A DNA stretch of 64,000 nucleotides from JAJYBV01 sp021812265 (GTDB lineage: Bacteria > Chloroflexota > Ktedonobacteria > Ktedonobacterales > JACDGC01): positions 36,455 to 100,454 of the forward strand of contig DAIDIC010000210.1 in the NCBI GenBank assembly GCA_027459525.1, read 5' to 3'. The stretch's first letter is position 1, and each line of letters starts with the position of its first letter. Under the pieces are notes generated by a model. That model was not told the DNA's origin and made no database searches. It saw nothing but the letters and a program-made list of their open reading frames with translations. A program made the position numbers and the translations under genes. Below are positions 8,254-18,262 of the stretch, in pieces.

Positions 8254-10602
8254 TTACATCGGAAATAATACTGCTTGTTCCGGGGGAGAAAAAAATTCGG
8301 CAAAAACGGCGCGGCTCAGCCCATTTTCTAATTTTGCGGCGTATTGATTGCGCAAAATTTTTTTATAATATGCAACATCATAGTTGCGGGTATCTGCTCC
8401 GGTATATAAAGTAACTTGGCGCTGTCCGGCGTAATAAAACCGTATGCGTTCGCCTTTTGCCCATACCGTTTTGCCTGCCGCAAGCATCGCTTCATAGGGC
8501 GCTTCGCGGCGTGTTTGGCGGGTGTTTAGATATTCTTTGCTGCTTTTTGTCAGCCGCGCAGGTATCAGCATATCTTCTAACGGCAGCGCTTTTTCGGCAA
8601 GAAGCGTAAGATAGCGTTGAAATATTTGCGGGATAAGCGCGCTATTATCGCGCAGCAACGCCGAAACGATTTCCGTAAGAAAATCGGCGCCAAACTTCTC
8701 AAATTTGCTGGAGCGAAACGCCACACCTTTTAAGATGATGATATCGTCATAGGTAAGCAGCGCATAGTTTTTCACCTCATGCGAAAGCATGGCCGCATAT
8801 CGGCCCTCATATTCCAAATGTATCAACGGGGGCAGCAAAGTGTCTACTTCTTGAACGATGGCGCGTTCCTCAGTTTCACTCCAAGATTCCGGAACACTAA
8901 AGTATACACCATCGGTATCAGCTTCAATTAATTCTGCGCCGCGCGCCTTAAGTTGTTCGCAAATAACATTCAAGGTATCACGGCCGCGCTTAGTAATTTC
9001 ATTTGCAGCGTTCATATCGGCAAAGCGCGCTAAACGCACGGAGCCTAAATAGCCATAGGCCGAATTAATAATAATCTTCATTGCTGCAGAAAGGCTGTTA
9101 TAACCGGCGCGCGCATTTTCCGGCAAAGAAGTATCTTTAGATAATTTTTTTGCTTGCAGGCGCTGCTCAACCAACCGATCGACAATTCCCAGCAAAGCGC
9201 CTAAGCTATCTTGCTGAGATCCAATATGAAATTGTCGCATTAAGGATGGATATAAACTTGCCACATCGGCTTTTACCACATGTTTTTTAACGCCGGCGGC
9301 AAATAAAATAGTTGCCGCGCCGGAATGCGTTGCGCCATTGGGCTGAGTATACGCGGGAATAGCAGTTTGCGCGCGCAGATATGCGCGAAGCAGCATCGGC
9401 TCCAAAATTCCTGTTGCGGGTCCGGCGTCTGCAGCTCGTTCTCCGCGCCGCGGCGCCATTTTAGCCAAAGCAAAGGCCGCGCCGCCTAAAATTTCAGCAA
9501 TGGAACCGGCCTCTATCACATCATCCATCGCATAGGCGCGCACTGCGTCTGGCTGTGTTTTCCATGTGTCATACACCGCGCCGCCGCTAAGATAAACACG
9601 GTTTGGCGCGGCAACTCCAAAATATTTCGCCGTATCTTTCAAACCATGGTTTGGCAAAGCGCGCGCGGCAAAATCAAAACGCCGCACTGCGTCCAGCGTA
9701 TCTATGATTTCTCTGCCTTGAATGCTGTAGCGCTGCCGGCCCAAATTAGCAAGCGGAATGGCGTATGTATCAGAATCTTCGGTAAATGCGCGTACTGCGC
9801 CATACCCGCGGGCAGAGCCGCGCGCAGTTCCCAGCACAGATGGCGCGCCCTTTCGGCCCAGCGCCATAGCTACGCCAAGCTGTTGCGCGCGATAGAATAA
9901 AAACGGCAAATCAAACCCATGGATATTATGGTTTTCCAAAATATCGGGATCGGTTTCCTGAACAACTCGACAAAACGCTGCCAATAACTCTTTCTCTGCG
10001 GCGGCGTCATCGGCAGATTTTGCGCCAATATCCAAAATACCCTGAAAGCCAAAATTAGAATGAATGGCTATAAGAAACACGTGACTATCAGACGGATTCA
10101 GACCAGTGGTTTCAATATCAAAGCGCAAACGCCGTATATCGTTAAAATCCAGCCCTTTATAATACGTTCGGCCACTGGCAATAAGATATTGTTCTTCAGG
10201 GGGCAGCCGCAAAACAATATCTTTGCTTAGTTCACCTATATGGCTGGCTTTTGGGTATCCGCGCTGTGCAGCGCCTGCTAAAATATTTCTTTCAAGCAAA
10301 CTATTATTTGCGCAGGAAAGTTTCCACTGCAGCGCGCCGGTTCCTTGCAATTTTTGCGCATAGATAACGGTGGGGTCTGCCTTTTCGGGAAATTCATATT
10401 GTATTTTTGGATACGTTAGCATAGCCAGATCAGAAATAAGCGCCCATGGGAGAAAATAATCGCGCTCTAAAACCACAGGCTCACGCAGCGATGTGCGCCG
10501 CCATACCATAACCGAACCATTGTGCTGCGCCAATATCGATACAATACCGGGAGTAGTATCCCATCCCCAAAGCCAATCTTCCGGTGAAGCAATACTCATC
10601 AT
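8254..10602 (-). CDS. Family B DNA polymerase with 3'-5' exonuclease domain
   Basis: This protein of about 782 residues is a complete B-family polymerase. The exonuclease motifs are FDIETTGL (Exo I, near residue 160), ENHNIHGFDLPF (Exo II) and YAMDDV (Exo III). The polymerase motifs are DVASLYPSLM (motif A), KIIINSAYGYLG (motif B) and EADTDGVYF (motif C, catalytic DTD). The active-site acidic residues are all present. I prefer the ATG pair at 10602/10599 because AAAGG stands 5-8 bases upstream; the frame stays open to 10647. Bacteria replicate with family C enzymes, so this is likely a repair or translesion polymerase. It lies downstream of ybaK on the same strand, with 66 bp between them. 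Confidence 0.9.
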   Translation of the reverse strand: MMSIASPEDWLWGWDTTPGIVSILAQHNGSVMVWRRTSLREPVVLERDYFLPWALISDLAMLTYPKIQYEFPEKADPTVIYAQKLQGTGALQWKLSCANNSLLERNILAGAAQRGYPKASHIGELSKDIVLRLPPEEQYLIASGRTYYKGLDFNDIRRLRFDIETTGLNPSDSHVFLIAIHSNFGFQGILDIGAKSADDAAAEKELLAAFCRVVQETDPDILENHNIHGFDLPFLFYRAQQLGVAMALGRKGAPSVLGTARGSARGYGAVRAFTEDSDTYAIPLANLGRQRYSIQGREIIDTLDAVRRFDFAARALPNHGLKDTAKYFGVAAPNRVYLSGGAVYDTWKTQPDAVRAYAMDDVIEAGSIAEILGGAAFALAKMAPRRGERAADAGPATGILEPMLLRAYLRAQTAIPAYTQPNGATHSGAATILFAAGVKKHVVKADVASLYPSLMRQFHIGSQQDSLGALLGIVDRLVEQRLQAKKLSKDTSLPENARAGYNSLSAAMKIIINSAYGYLGSVRLARFADMNAANEITKRGRDTLNVICEQLKARGAELIEADTDGVYFSVPESWSETEERAIVQEVDTLLPPLIHLEYEGRYAAMLSHEVKNYALLTYDDIIILKGVAFRSSKFEKFGADFLTEIVSALLRDNSALIPQIFQRYLTLLAEKALPLEDMLIPARLTKSSKEYLNTRQTRREAPYEAMLAAGKTVWAKGERIRFYYAGQRQVTLYTGADTRNYDVAYYKKILRNQYAAKLENGLSRAVFAEFFSPPEQAVLFPM

Positions 10603-10668
10603 GAAAACCTTTGCGAGATATTTTGTTCTAAGTATATCATAGCGCAAAAACCGCAGGAAAGTCTGCAG

Positions 10669-11163
10669 TTATTTTTTGTCCGTGGAAGAAGCGCGCAGCA
10701 GTTCACATTGCGTTATACGCAGTAAATCTGCAGTTTGCAGCTGCACATCTATCCCGCGCTGCCCTGCGCTCACATAGATGGTAGGATTATTGTGCGCAGA
10801 ATCGTCGATATACATAGCAAAACGCCGGTTCAGCAGCGCCAAAGCTGATATGCCGCCAACTTTTAGTCCGGTGAGCAATTCTGCCTGTGTATGCGGCGCC
10901 ATATGAACACTCTTCAAACCGATTTCGCGGGCAAATGCGCGTTCATCTAAAGATGCGCAGGCCGGCAGCATCACAAGCATTGGGCGAGAGCTTGGCACAT
11001 CGGAGAGTACAACCAATGTTTTAAAAACGCGATCTGCCGGGGCTTCAATCGCCTGCGCCACCAATACAGCGTCGCGAATATCTTCGGGATACGTGTGAAT
11101 GGTATACGCTATCTTCATTGCGTCAAGCGTTCTCATTGCCAACGTTTTAGAGATTTTAACCAT
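10669..11163 (-). CDS. ybaK: YbaK/EbsC-type aminoacyl-tRNA deacylase
   Basis: This protein of about 164 residues belongs to the YbaK/ProX editing family, which hydrolyses mischarged tRNA (Cys-tRNA-Pro in the best known members). It has the family's VFKTLVV segment with the conserved Lys, KVGGISALALLNRRF and the late YVSAGQRG loop. I start at the ATG at 11163; a TTG at 11175 would add four residues. There is no clear ribosome binding site. The gene begins close behind the sigma-factor stop, so it is probably translated from the same transcript. Confidence 0.88.
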   Translation of the reverse strand: MVKISKTLAMRTLDAMKIAYTIHTYPEDIRDAVLVAQAIEAPADRVFKTLVVLSDVPSSRPMLVMLPACASLDERAFAREIGLKSVHMAPHTQAELLTGLKVGGISALALLNRRFAMYIDDSAHNNPTIYVSAGQRGIDVQLQTADLLRITQCELLRASSTDKK

Positions 11164-11183
11164 ACAATTTTGCAAAAAACAAA

Positions 11184-12368
11184 TCAGTCAAGATATTCTT
11201 TCAGACGGCGCATTTTGCTTGGCATGCGCAGTTTACGAAGCGCTTTCGATTCTATTTGGCGAATGCGCTCGCGGGTAACACGGAATTCGCGGCCAACCTC
11301 TTCTAATGTGCGGCCTTTGGTGCCATCTAAGCCAAAGCGCAGTTGCAAAACTTTGCGTTCTCTGTCGGTTAAAGCGGCCAGCACTTCATCTACCTGTTCG
11401 CGAAGAATTTTTTTTGTTGCGGCTTCGGGTGGGGTAAGGGAAGTATGATCTTCCAGAAAATCACTTAAATGCGAATCATCTTCTTCACCAATGGGGGTTT
11501 CCAAACTCACCGGCTCTTGATTCACTTTCACAATTTCACGGACTTTATCAGGGCTGATATTCATTTCCAAGGCAATTTCTTCAGGAAGAGGTTCACGTCC
11601 AAGTTCTTGGGTTAACCGACGAGTGATGCGCATCATTTTATTGATGGTTTCAACCATATGAACGGGAACGCGAATAGTGCGGGATTGATCGGCAATAGAG
11701 CGTGAAATTGCTTGGCGAATCCACCATGTGGCGTATGTGCTGAACTTATAGCCTTTAGTATAATCAAATTTTTCAACCGCGCGCAGTAAACCGATATTGC
11801 CTTCTTGAATAAGATCCAGCAAACTCATGCCTCGGCCAACAAATTTTTTAGCAACGCTGACAACTAGGCGAAGGTTAGCTTCTGTCAGTCGTTTTTGCGC
11901 TTCAATACCGTCATTGATAAGGCGTTTATTACGTTGGGTGTGTGTTTTTTTAATTTCAACCAGTCCTCGTTGCACACGAATAGCAAACGCAACTTCTTCA
12001 TCATAAGAAAGCAGGGGAACTTTACCAATTTCGCGCAGATATACCCGCACAGGGTCATCGGCAGAGCATTCAGACTCTAGGGAAAGCAAGCTGGAGGAAT
12101 GAGCGATATGGGTATGTACGCCATTAGAGTCATTTGCTTCTTCAGTATTTTCTTCTTCAAAACTCCAAGAGGCTTCATGCATATCTTCTGTTTCAATATC
12201 ACCGGCAACGAATTGCTGCGCAATAATCTGAAATTGAGCAGAGGGGTGAGCGCTGTCTGAAAAACCATGATCTGAAGATGTATCGGCAAAAATAGGCTCT
12301 CGATCGACAAGCTGCTGATCAGCGGTGTTCCACTGAGATGAAAGCGAGCGACGGCTATATTGGCGCAT
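11184..12368 (-). CDS. rpoD: RNA polymerase principal sigma factor (RpoD/SigA type)
   Basis: This sigma-70 protein of about 394 residues has an acidic N-terminal part of roughly 105 residues that is shorter than a full region 1.1. It continues with region 1.2 (DPVRVYLREIGKVPLLS), region 2 (DLIQEGNIGLLRAVEKF, then YKFSTYATWWIRQAISR, which reads the -10), region 3 and region 4 (TLEEVGREFRVTRERIRQ, which reads the -35). Its match to the standard consensus fits the TTGACA/TATAAT promoters seen elsewhere in the window. GGAGG precedes the ATG at 12368. The order dnaG, rpoD follows the old macromolecular-synthesis arrangement. Confidence 0.95.
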   Translation of the reverse strand: MRQYSRRSLSSQWNTADQQLVDREPIFADTSSDHGFSDSAHPSAQFQIIAQQFVAGDIETEDMHEASWSFEEENTEEANDSNGVHTHIAHSSSLLSLESECSADDPVRVYLREIGKVPLLSYDEEVAFAIRVQRGLVEIKKTHTQRNKRLINDGIEAQKRLTEANLRLVVSVAKKFVGRGMSLLDLIQEGNIGLLRAVEKFDYTKGYKFSTYATWWIRQAISRSIADQSRTIRVPVHMVETINKMMRITRRLTQELGREPLPEEIALEMNISPDKVREIVKVNQEPVSLETPIGEEDDSHLSDFLEDHTSLTPPEAATKKILREQVDEVLAALTDRERKVLQLRFGLDGTKGRTLEEVGREFRVTRERIRQIESKALRKLRMPSKMRRLKEYLD

Positions 12369-12504
12369 GAACAATTCCTCCAACGAAACCTGTGTACTGC
12401 AACTTAAGTATGCATTATTGAGTTATACAAATCAATCAATAGTACGCAGAAAAAACTGAAAACTACCTTAAAACTAGCTGGCAGTTTTTTTTGCAGAGCA
12501 TTTA

Positions 12505-14514
12505 TTACGTTTGAAGCAAAGCTTCATCATCGATACGTTTGCGTTTAGCTAAAAGCGTAAAGCTTTTTTCGCGCAACGCCTGAACAGAACTGAAATCGTT
12601 TTGTTCAGCTGCTTCATGCTGTAATACAGATATTTGGTTGATTGCTTCCGTCAACCTGACTTTTTTAAGTCGTAACGCCAGTTGCTTGGCTGTCCGTGCC
12701 AAAAGAGCGCTATCTTGTGTTTGCTGAACGGTATGCATTGATTTCAACCGCTCATAAACATCGACTAAAACAGGTGAAGATTCTATCAACGCTGACGCAG
12801 TACTTTCACTATCCTGTCTGCCGCTTGCTTGCAAAATCAGGCTAAATAACGCTCTTGTCTCGGTTCCTTCGAAGTCATTCACTTCAATTATAACATATAT
12901 CTCCTGTGCAATAATAGGGTAGTTAATAATCAGGGAAAGGATCTGTTCTTCAAGCGTGTTTCCTAGTCTCATCCGCTCCGAAATAGCTCCGGATCTGGGA
13001 GATTCTGCCACAGAAGCGTCATCTGTGTCATAGTACTTATTAGCTATGCCATCTGGCGCAGTACTGCTTTGAGATCGTTTTTGTGCGGCGCCGGCGGCAT
13101 ATTTTCGGCGCAGCCGATTCATTTCATGAATAGCGTCGCGTTCCTGTAACTGCATTTCGCTGGCAACGCGGCGCACATACATATCGCGTTTTAAAGGATC
13201 TGCCATAACCGCAATTGCCTGAAGCAATTCATGGCTGGCTTTCAGGCGTTCGTAAGAATTGCGCAGATCGTGTGCGCCCATAATATTTTTTATGGCAAAT
13301 TCAATTAAAGGCATTGCCGCATTCATTTGCTGCTGCCACGCCACAGGATTGGCGCGAATAAATTCATCAGGATCTATACCATCCGGCAGCTCCATAATAG
13401 TAATCTCAGCGTTTACCTGTTCTTCAAACTGTATAGGGCTTTGTGGCAGCGGTGAATATTTCCCTGCTTTTTTACCTTTAAACCGCGGCTCTTCAGCTAC
13501 AGGAGCCAAGTGTTGAGGAACTAACGAACGATCGAAGCCCTCCTGCGCAACTTCGATAGCGCGCAGCGTCGCCATTTGGCCGGCAGAATCGGGGTCGAGC
13601 GCCAAGGTGAGCTTATTGGTTAATTTCTTAATAATTTCCACATGTTTGGCGGTTATGGCGCTGCCAATACAAGCAACCGTATTACGAAAATGATATTGCT
13701 GCGCAATAATTGCGTCGAAATATCCCTCTACAATAACGATTCGGTCTTCTTTGCGCACCGCTTCCCGCGCGGTGTCTAAGCCATACAGCGTTGCGCTTTT
13801 ATCAAACAGCGGTGTTTGCGGCGAGTTTAAATATTTAGGCGTTCCGCCGCCCAATTCACGGCCGCCAAACGCTATTACTCCGCGAGTATCGCGAATGGGA
13901 AACATAATACGGCTGCGAAAATATTCTGCCGTAAAACCGGTTTCCTCTTTTATATGCGCTAAACCGGCTTCAATAATCAACTGGCTGGGAAAACCCTGCT
14001 CTTGCAGAAATTGTAGCGCGCCGCCATGTTCCGGCGCATATCCCAAACGAAATTTTATGATTGTTTCGTTTGTAACTCCCCGAGATTGTAAATATGATCG
14101 CGCTTTTGCCGCCGCGTTCGCCGCCAGCAATTGATGATGGTACCACAGCGCCGCCGCTTCATTCACCTCACGCAATTTCTGCAAATGTTCGCGCCGCTCT
14201 GCAGATCCCGCAGAAAACTCAATATCCGTAAAACCAATTGGAATCCCGGCTTTGTCTGCAAGCTCACTCAGCGCATCGTGAAATGTCAGAGATTGTGTTT
14301 TCATCAAAAAGGTGAATATATCGCCGCCTTCGCCGCAACCAAAGCAGCGCCACGTTCCGGTTTCGGGAAAGACATAAAAAGAAGGTGTTTTTTCCCCATG
14401 AAACGGGCATAACCCTTTATAGCCTTTTCCGGAGCGCTTTAACTCCACAACCGCCCCTATTTCCTGAACAACATCTATTCGGGCCTTAATCTGATCGATA
14501 GGGGAATCTGCCAT
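12505..14514 (-). CDS. dnaG: DNA primase DnaG
   Basis: This primase of about 669 residues makes RNA primers at the replication fork. The N-terminal CHC2 zinc domain shows CPFHGEKTPSF and WRCFGCGEGGDIFTF. The catalytic core follows, with GGRELGGGTPKYLNSPQTPLF and the TOPRIM motifs VIVEGYFDAI and LALDPDSAGQMA. A charged insert lies around residues 320-360, and the C-terminal part is a helicase-binding-like helical domain. The start at 14514 is chosen because GGGAGG lies 7 bases upstream; a TTG at 14529 would overlap that ribosome binding site. It is first in the minus-strand run dnaG-rpoD-ybaK-polB. Confidence 0.95.
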   Translation of the reverse strand: MADSPIDQIKARIDVVQEIGAVVELKRSGKGYKGLCPFHGEKTPSFYVFPETGTWRCFGCGEGGDIFTFLMKTQSLTFHDALSELADKAGIPIGFTDIEFSAGSAERREHLQKLREVNEAAALWYHHQLLAANAAAKARSYLQSRGVTNETIIKFRLGYAPEHGGALQFLQEQGFPSQLIIEAGLAHIKEETGFTAEYFRSRIMFPIRDTRGVIAFGGRELGGGTPKYLNSPQTPLFDKSATLYGLDTAREAVRKEDRIVIVEGYFDAIIAQQYHFRNTVACIGSAITAKHVEIIKKLTNKLTLALDPDSAGQMATLRAIEVAQEGFDRSLVPQHLAPVAEEPRFKGKKAGKYSPLPQSPIQFEEQVNAEITIMELPDGIDPDEFIRANPVAWQQQMNAAMPLIEFAIKNIMGAHDLRNSYERLKASHELLQAIAVMADPLKRDMYVRRVASEMQLQERDAIHEMNRLRRKYAAGAAQKRSQSSTAPDGIANKYYDTDDASVAESPRSGAISERMRLGNTLEEQILSLIINYPIIAQEIYVIIEVNDFEGTETRALFSLILQASGRQDSESTASALIESSPVLVDVYERLKSMHTVQQTQDSALLARTAKQLALRLKKVRLTEAINQISVLQHEAAEQNDFSSVQALREKSFTLLAKRKRIDDEALLQT

Positions 14515-14893
14515 AGCGCCGCCTCCCAAGTCTCCGGCGGAAATATGCCCGAAATATCAAGGATTCGGTACCACCGGCTGATTATATCGATTTGGTTTTT
14601 GTGTATGATGTTCTGTAACAGCAGAACTATTCCGCTGCCGCAGATATGTGTTACGTTACGCTTTATTGCGCTGCGCTTAGTGATATTATTGTACAAATCA
14701 GCAGAACATTTCATTTGTATGGGAAATTTGCTGCAATAAAAACTGCGTTACGCCATTTGACGGCGGCCAGAAATAATAAAACACAATATATTCATTGCCG
14801 GCAAAATTATTTTGGTCCCATACCTGCGAATAATTCAATTCATTCCATGATACAATATGCATATGAAACGATTGCCTGAAAGGACGCTTTGTA
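14515..14893 (+). other. Divergent promoter region between dnaG and murG
   Basis: These 379 bp lack a credible gene. The stretch must hold the promoters of both the dnaG-rpoD and murG transcripts. I see AT-rich stretches but no unambiguous consensus pair. AAAGGA near 14880 serves as the murG ribosome binding site. Confidence 0.5.
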
Positions 14894-16132
14894 ATGGCGT
14901 CAATTGAACCAACCGATACCATTCCTTCATTAAAACGCGCCGAACGATCCCTGCGAGTTATCATTTCTGGCGGGGGAACCGGCGGACACATCTATCCGGC
15001 GCTGGCTGTGGCCCAGATATTAGCTGAATCCTATGGCGCCGAAATATTATATATCGGAGACGCCGATGGCCCAGAGGTAAAACTGGCGCCGGCGGCAGGG
15101 TTCCGGCTGAAAACTATTCACGCCGGCAAACTGGTTCGCTATTGGTCAAAAGAGTTGATACAAGAGCTGGCCAATGTTCCGGTGGGGTTTTTTGAGGCGC
15201 GGCAAATTGTTCATGAATTTGATCCACAGGCGGTGTTTACCAGCGGCGGCTATGTAGCCACACCGGTTGGGGTAGCCGCGCGCGCGCATGGCGCTCCGGT
15301 ATTAATTCACCAACAAGATGTATCGCCAAATTTAGCAAATAAACTGCTTAAACCATTTGCCACACGCATCTCGGTTTCGTTTCACGATTCGCTGCGTTAT
15401 TTCCCCCCAGATAAAACTACGGTTTCGGGCAACCCGGTGCGCAAAGCAATACTCGACGCAGCCCAGTTATCTCGCGCACAAGCTAAACAATTATCAGGTT
15501 TTGCCGATGATCTTCCATTGATAGTAGTTACAGGGGGAAGCCAAGGCGCGCGGCGCATTAACCAAGTTGTATGTGAAATATTGCCGGTTATTCTGCCAAA
15601 AGCGAATGTTTTGCATATCAGTGGCAGGCAGACATTCCAAGAAACGGTTGAACGTTCTGTTCAAGCGTTAACCTCGTTGCCGGAAGATGTGCGCGCGCGA
15701 TATAAACTAACGCCATATCTTGATAATGAAATGGGGGCAGCGCTTGCCGCCGCAGATTTTGTTATTGCGCGTTCTGGCGCCGCCACACTGGCAGAGCTTG
15801 CGGTTTTAAGTAGAGCCTCAATTTTAGCGCCGCTACCGCCAGGCTTTAGCGGATCTCCGCAAGAAATTAACGCCAATATGTTTGCCGATAAAGGCGCCGC
15901 AGTGGTTATTCCGGACGATGCGTTTACAGCGGCGCGGCTCTTACAATCGGCGCTTAACCTGCTGGAAAACAGCGCGCAAGTACGGGCAATGGAAACAGCG
16001 GCGCAGCAATTTTCTCAGCCAAACGCCGCAAATGATATTGCGGCGCAGGTTGCGCGGCTGGGCGCCGAGTATAGGGTTCAACGCCGCAAAGATCGCGCAC
16101 GGCGAATAGTTGAACGAGCGTCTCGGCAATGA
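14894..16132 (+). CDS. murG: UDP-N-acetylglucosamine:lipid I transferase MurG
   Basis: This GT28 enzyme of 412 residues adds GlcNAc to lipid I at the inner membrane face, the last cytoplasmic step of peptidoglycan precursor synthesis. Motifs are SGGGTGGHIYPALAVAQ (lipid-linked acceptor site), LIHQQDVSPNLANK (HEQN-type loop, here with Gln and Asp), VTGGSQGARRIN and VIARSGAATLAELA (UDP-GlcNAc binding). About 15 residues precede the usual start, and the C-terminus carries a basic tail. AAAGGA lies 9 bases before the ATG. The Ser/Thr kinase gene follows after 60 bp, which suggests co-transcription and possible phospho-control of cell-wall synthesis (inference). Confidence 0.9.
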   Translation: MASIEPTDTIPSLKRAERSLRVIISGGGTGGHIYPALAVAQILAESYGAEILYIGDADGPEVKLAPAAGFRLKTIHAGKLVRYWSKELIQELANVPVGFFEARQIVHEFDPQAVFTSGGYVATPVGVAARAHGAPVLIHQQDVSPNLANKLLKPFATRISVSFHDSLRYFPPDKTTVSGNPVRKAILDAAQLSRAQAKQLSGFADDLPLIVVTGGSQGARRINQVVCEILPVILPKANVLHISGRQTFQETVERSVQALTSLPEDVRARYKLTPYLDNEMGAALAAADFVIARSGAATLAELAVLSRASILAPLPPGFSGSPQEINANMFADKGAAVVIPDDAFTAARLLQSALNLLENSAQVRAMETAAQQFSQPNAANDIAAQVARLGAEYRVQRRKDRARRIVERASRQ

Positions 16133-16192
16133 CAGCAATGGGGTTTTGCGCGCAGATGTGTATAAACAGAGATTCATTCAAGAGAGGGCGCC

Positions 16193-17980
16193 ATGGGATG
16201 GAGTGAACTGATTAACTCTGAACTGGATGGGTATAAAATTATTAAAGAAATAGCCCGCGGAGGCACTTCGCGGGTATATCTTGGCGTGCATTTACAAACA
16301 GGGCAGGAAACTGCAATAAAGGTAATGGCGGTTAATGTAGACGGCGGAGAGCAAAATTCCTTTGTCCGCAGATTTGAACAGGAATCTCAAGCAGTGCTGA
16401 TGCTGAATCATCCCAATATTGTGCAGGTATATTCCGTCGGGAAAAATGATGAATTTGTATATATGATTATGCAATTGGTCTCCGGCGGCACGCTGCGCGA
16501 TAAACTCGGCAAGCCGCTGCCGGTTCCTGAAGCCGTATCGCTGATTTCACAAATGGCGCGCGCGCTGCATCATGCGCACCAACGCAATATAGTGCACCGT
16601 GATGTAAAGCCAGCCAATATGCTGGTAGACGATAAAGACACTTCACATCTTTTACTGGCAGATTTTGGTATTGCCAAAATCATCGGCATGCAAGGCATCA
16701 CCAAAACGGGCACAGCGTTGGGCACGCCGGAATATATGGCGCCGGAGCAGGCCCAAGGCGAAGTTATTGACCACCGCGCAGATATTTATGGCTTAGGCTG
16801 TGTGCTTTACGAAACGTTGGCCGGCCGCCCGCCTTTTTCTGGGCCTACCGCTTTTTCAACCTGTTATCAACATGTGCATTACCGTCCGCCATATATTCGG
16901 GGATTTAACCCGGATGTTTCACGAAAACTTGCGCTGATTATTGAAAAAGCGCTGGCTAAAAATCCCGCAGATCGTTTTGCCACTGCCGAGGAGTTTGCCG
17001 AAGCGCTATATCCATTTTCGGAAGCGCAGCCGGATAGACATATCCCGCCTGCCCCACCCATTGAAGGCTTAAATACCGACAGAGATTTTTCCCGCCCGCA
17101 GCTGCGGCTGGCGCCAAACCCAGAAATACAGGAACAACAGTCATCTTCTTTTGAGGAGCCAATTTCAGTTGAAATAAATCCGCCGGTGTTGGATATTTCT
17201 ATGATTCGCCGAGCCACGATACCGACGCCCACAGCGCACACCGATGACGAAACCACTCGCCAAACCACCGAGGTAACCCCGGTAGCCACACCATTGCGGC
17301 CGCGCCACACCAGACCGATAGAAAAAAATTCTCCGGTTAAAAATCACGCCGTATCTCCGCCGGTTATGCAACCGCACACCGAGGCTCCGCGCCACAGCAG
17401 CAACGCTTCCGCCGGCTCCGGATCAGATCACCGCGCACAACCGCCGGCGCGCAAGCCCGATAATAAATTGGGAAAAGCGCTTATTTTCCTTGCGGCTATT
17501 TTAGCCCTAGGGTCTATCGCTTTAGCTGTGCCGCATTTTTTAAATAAAAACCAGCCGGCAGCTTTGGCTACAGCTACACTGGCGCCTACAGACACAGCCA
17601 CACTGGCTCCTACAGCCACACTGGCGCCAACGGTAACCGCCGCGCCCGCAACAGCAACCACCGCGCCACAGGCAGGCGCTATTACAAAAGCGACAGCAAA
17701 TTCCGTAATAGATCTAAGCTGTTCTATTTCCAAATCCGTTTTTCCGGCGTATTCACAAGTATATATTAACATTTGTATAAACTCCGGATATGGCTCGGGA
17801 GTCATTTCTGCTGTATATTACCGCAACGGCGCATTTATAATACGTTCATCTTATTCCGGCGCTTCCGCCGGAGGATATTATCTTTCCGCAGACTCTTCCG
17901 TCATGCAGCCGGGATCTTACACCGTAGATGTTCAATGGAATAGTCAAACTGAATATACGTTATTATTTACTGTTTCATAG
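16193..17980 (+). CDS. Membrane Ser/Thr protein kinase (PknB-like)
   Basis: This 595-residue transmembrane kinase has a complete catalytic domain: ARGGTSRVYLG (glycine loop), AIKVMAV (Lys43), IVHRDVKPANM (catalytic Asp137), ADFGIAK (157-163) and GTPEYMAPEQAQG. A Pro/Thr-rich juxtamembrane region, one membrane span (about 425-447) and an extracytoplasmic stalk of TATLAPT-type repeats follow. A C-terminal beta-rich domain of about 100 residues completes it. I see no PASTA repeats, so the ligand differs from classical PknB. GAGAGGG precedes the ATG. It sits directly behind murG and ahead of a set of signalling genes. Confidence 0.93.
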   Translation: MGWSELINSELDGYKIIKEIARGGTSRVYLGVHLQTGQETAIKVMAVNVDGGEQNSFVRRFEQESQAVLMLNHPNIVQVYSVGKNDEFVYMIMQLVSGGTLRDKLGKPLPVPEAVSLISQMARALHHAHQRNIVHRDVKPANMLVDDKDTSHLLLADFGIAKIIGMQGITKTGTALGTPEYMAPEQAQGEVIDHRADIYGLGCVLYETLAGRPPFSGPTAFSTCYQHVHYRPPYIRGFNPDVSRKLALIIEKALAKNPADRFATAEEFAEALYPFSEAQPDRHIPPAPPIEGLNTDRDFSRPQLRLAPNPEIQEQQSSSFEEPISVEINPPVLDISMIRRATIPTPTAHTDDETTRQTTEVTPVATPLRPRHTRPIEKNSPVKNHAVSPPVMQPHTEAPRHSSNASAGSGSDHRAQPPARKPDNKLGKALIFLAAILALGSIALAVPHFLNKNQPAALATATLAPTDTATLAPTATLAPTVTAAPATATTAPQAGAITKATANSVIDLSCSISKSVFPAYSQVYINICINSGYGSGVISAVYYRNGAFIIRSSYSGASAGGYYLSADSSVMQPGSYTVDVQWNSQTEYTLLFTVS

Positions 17981-18095
17981 CAATTTTGGTTATCTTCTGC
18001 CATAATAGTATATAAAGTCTTGACGATTGCGCAGACCTATGATAGCCTACTTACTAAGATGCGCTGTCTTGGTTGTATGGCTTAATATATAATTA

Positions 18096-18190
18096 TAGGA
18101 CTTTCGCTTGTTACCTTATTTGGAAATTTGCAAGGCTCTCCTTGCGCAGGATTTGGGGTATCCCTCCCAAATGCTCTCATCGGCGCAGTA
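18096..18190 (+). repeat. Degenerate or one-ended copy of the MITE-like element
   Basis: TAGGACTTTCGCTTG (18096-18110) matches the family's left end exactly. The following bases keep only the general pattern: a CAAGG...CCTTG pairing, then GGGGTATCCCTCCC. No matching right end was found nearby. The right boundary given is approximate. The rest of the 17981-18262 interval shows no gene. Confidence 0.45.
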
Positions 18191-18262
18191 TGTAAGACAA
18201 CCTTGAATGGTTCCGGCGGAAAACTAGCGTCAAAAAGATATTTCATACAATAAAGGGTCAAT

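Noticed and set aside
14475..14714. Small minus-strand frame upstream of dnaG
   Set aside because: It overlaps the dnaG start and the divergent promoter region, has no ribosome binding site and looks like no known protein.
17560..17650. Tandem repeat of about 24 bp (GCCACACTGGCGCC type)
   Set aside because: It encodes the Thr/Ala/Pro stalk of the membrane kinase in frame. It is protein low-complexity, not a separate DNA element or CRISPR.
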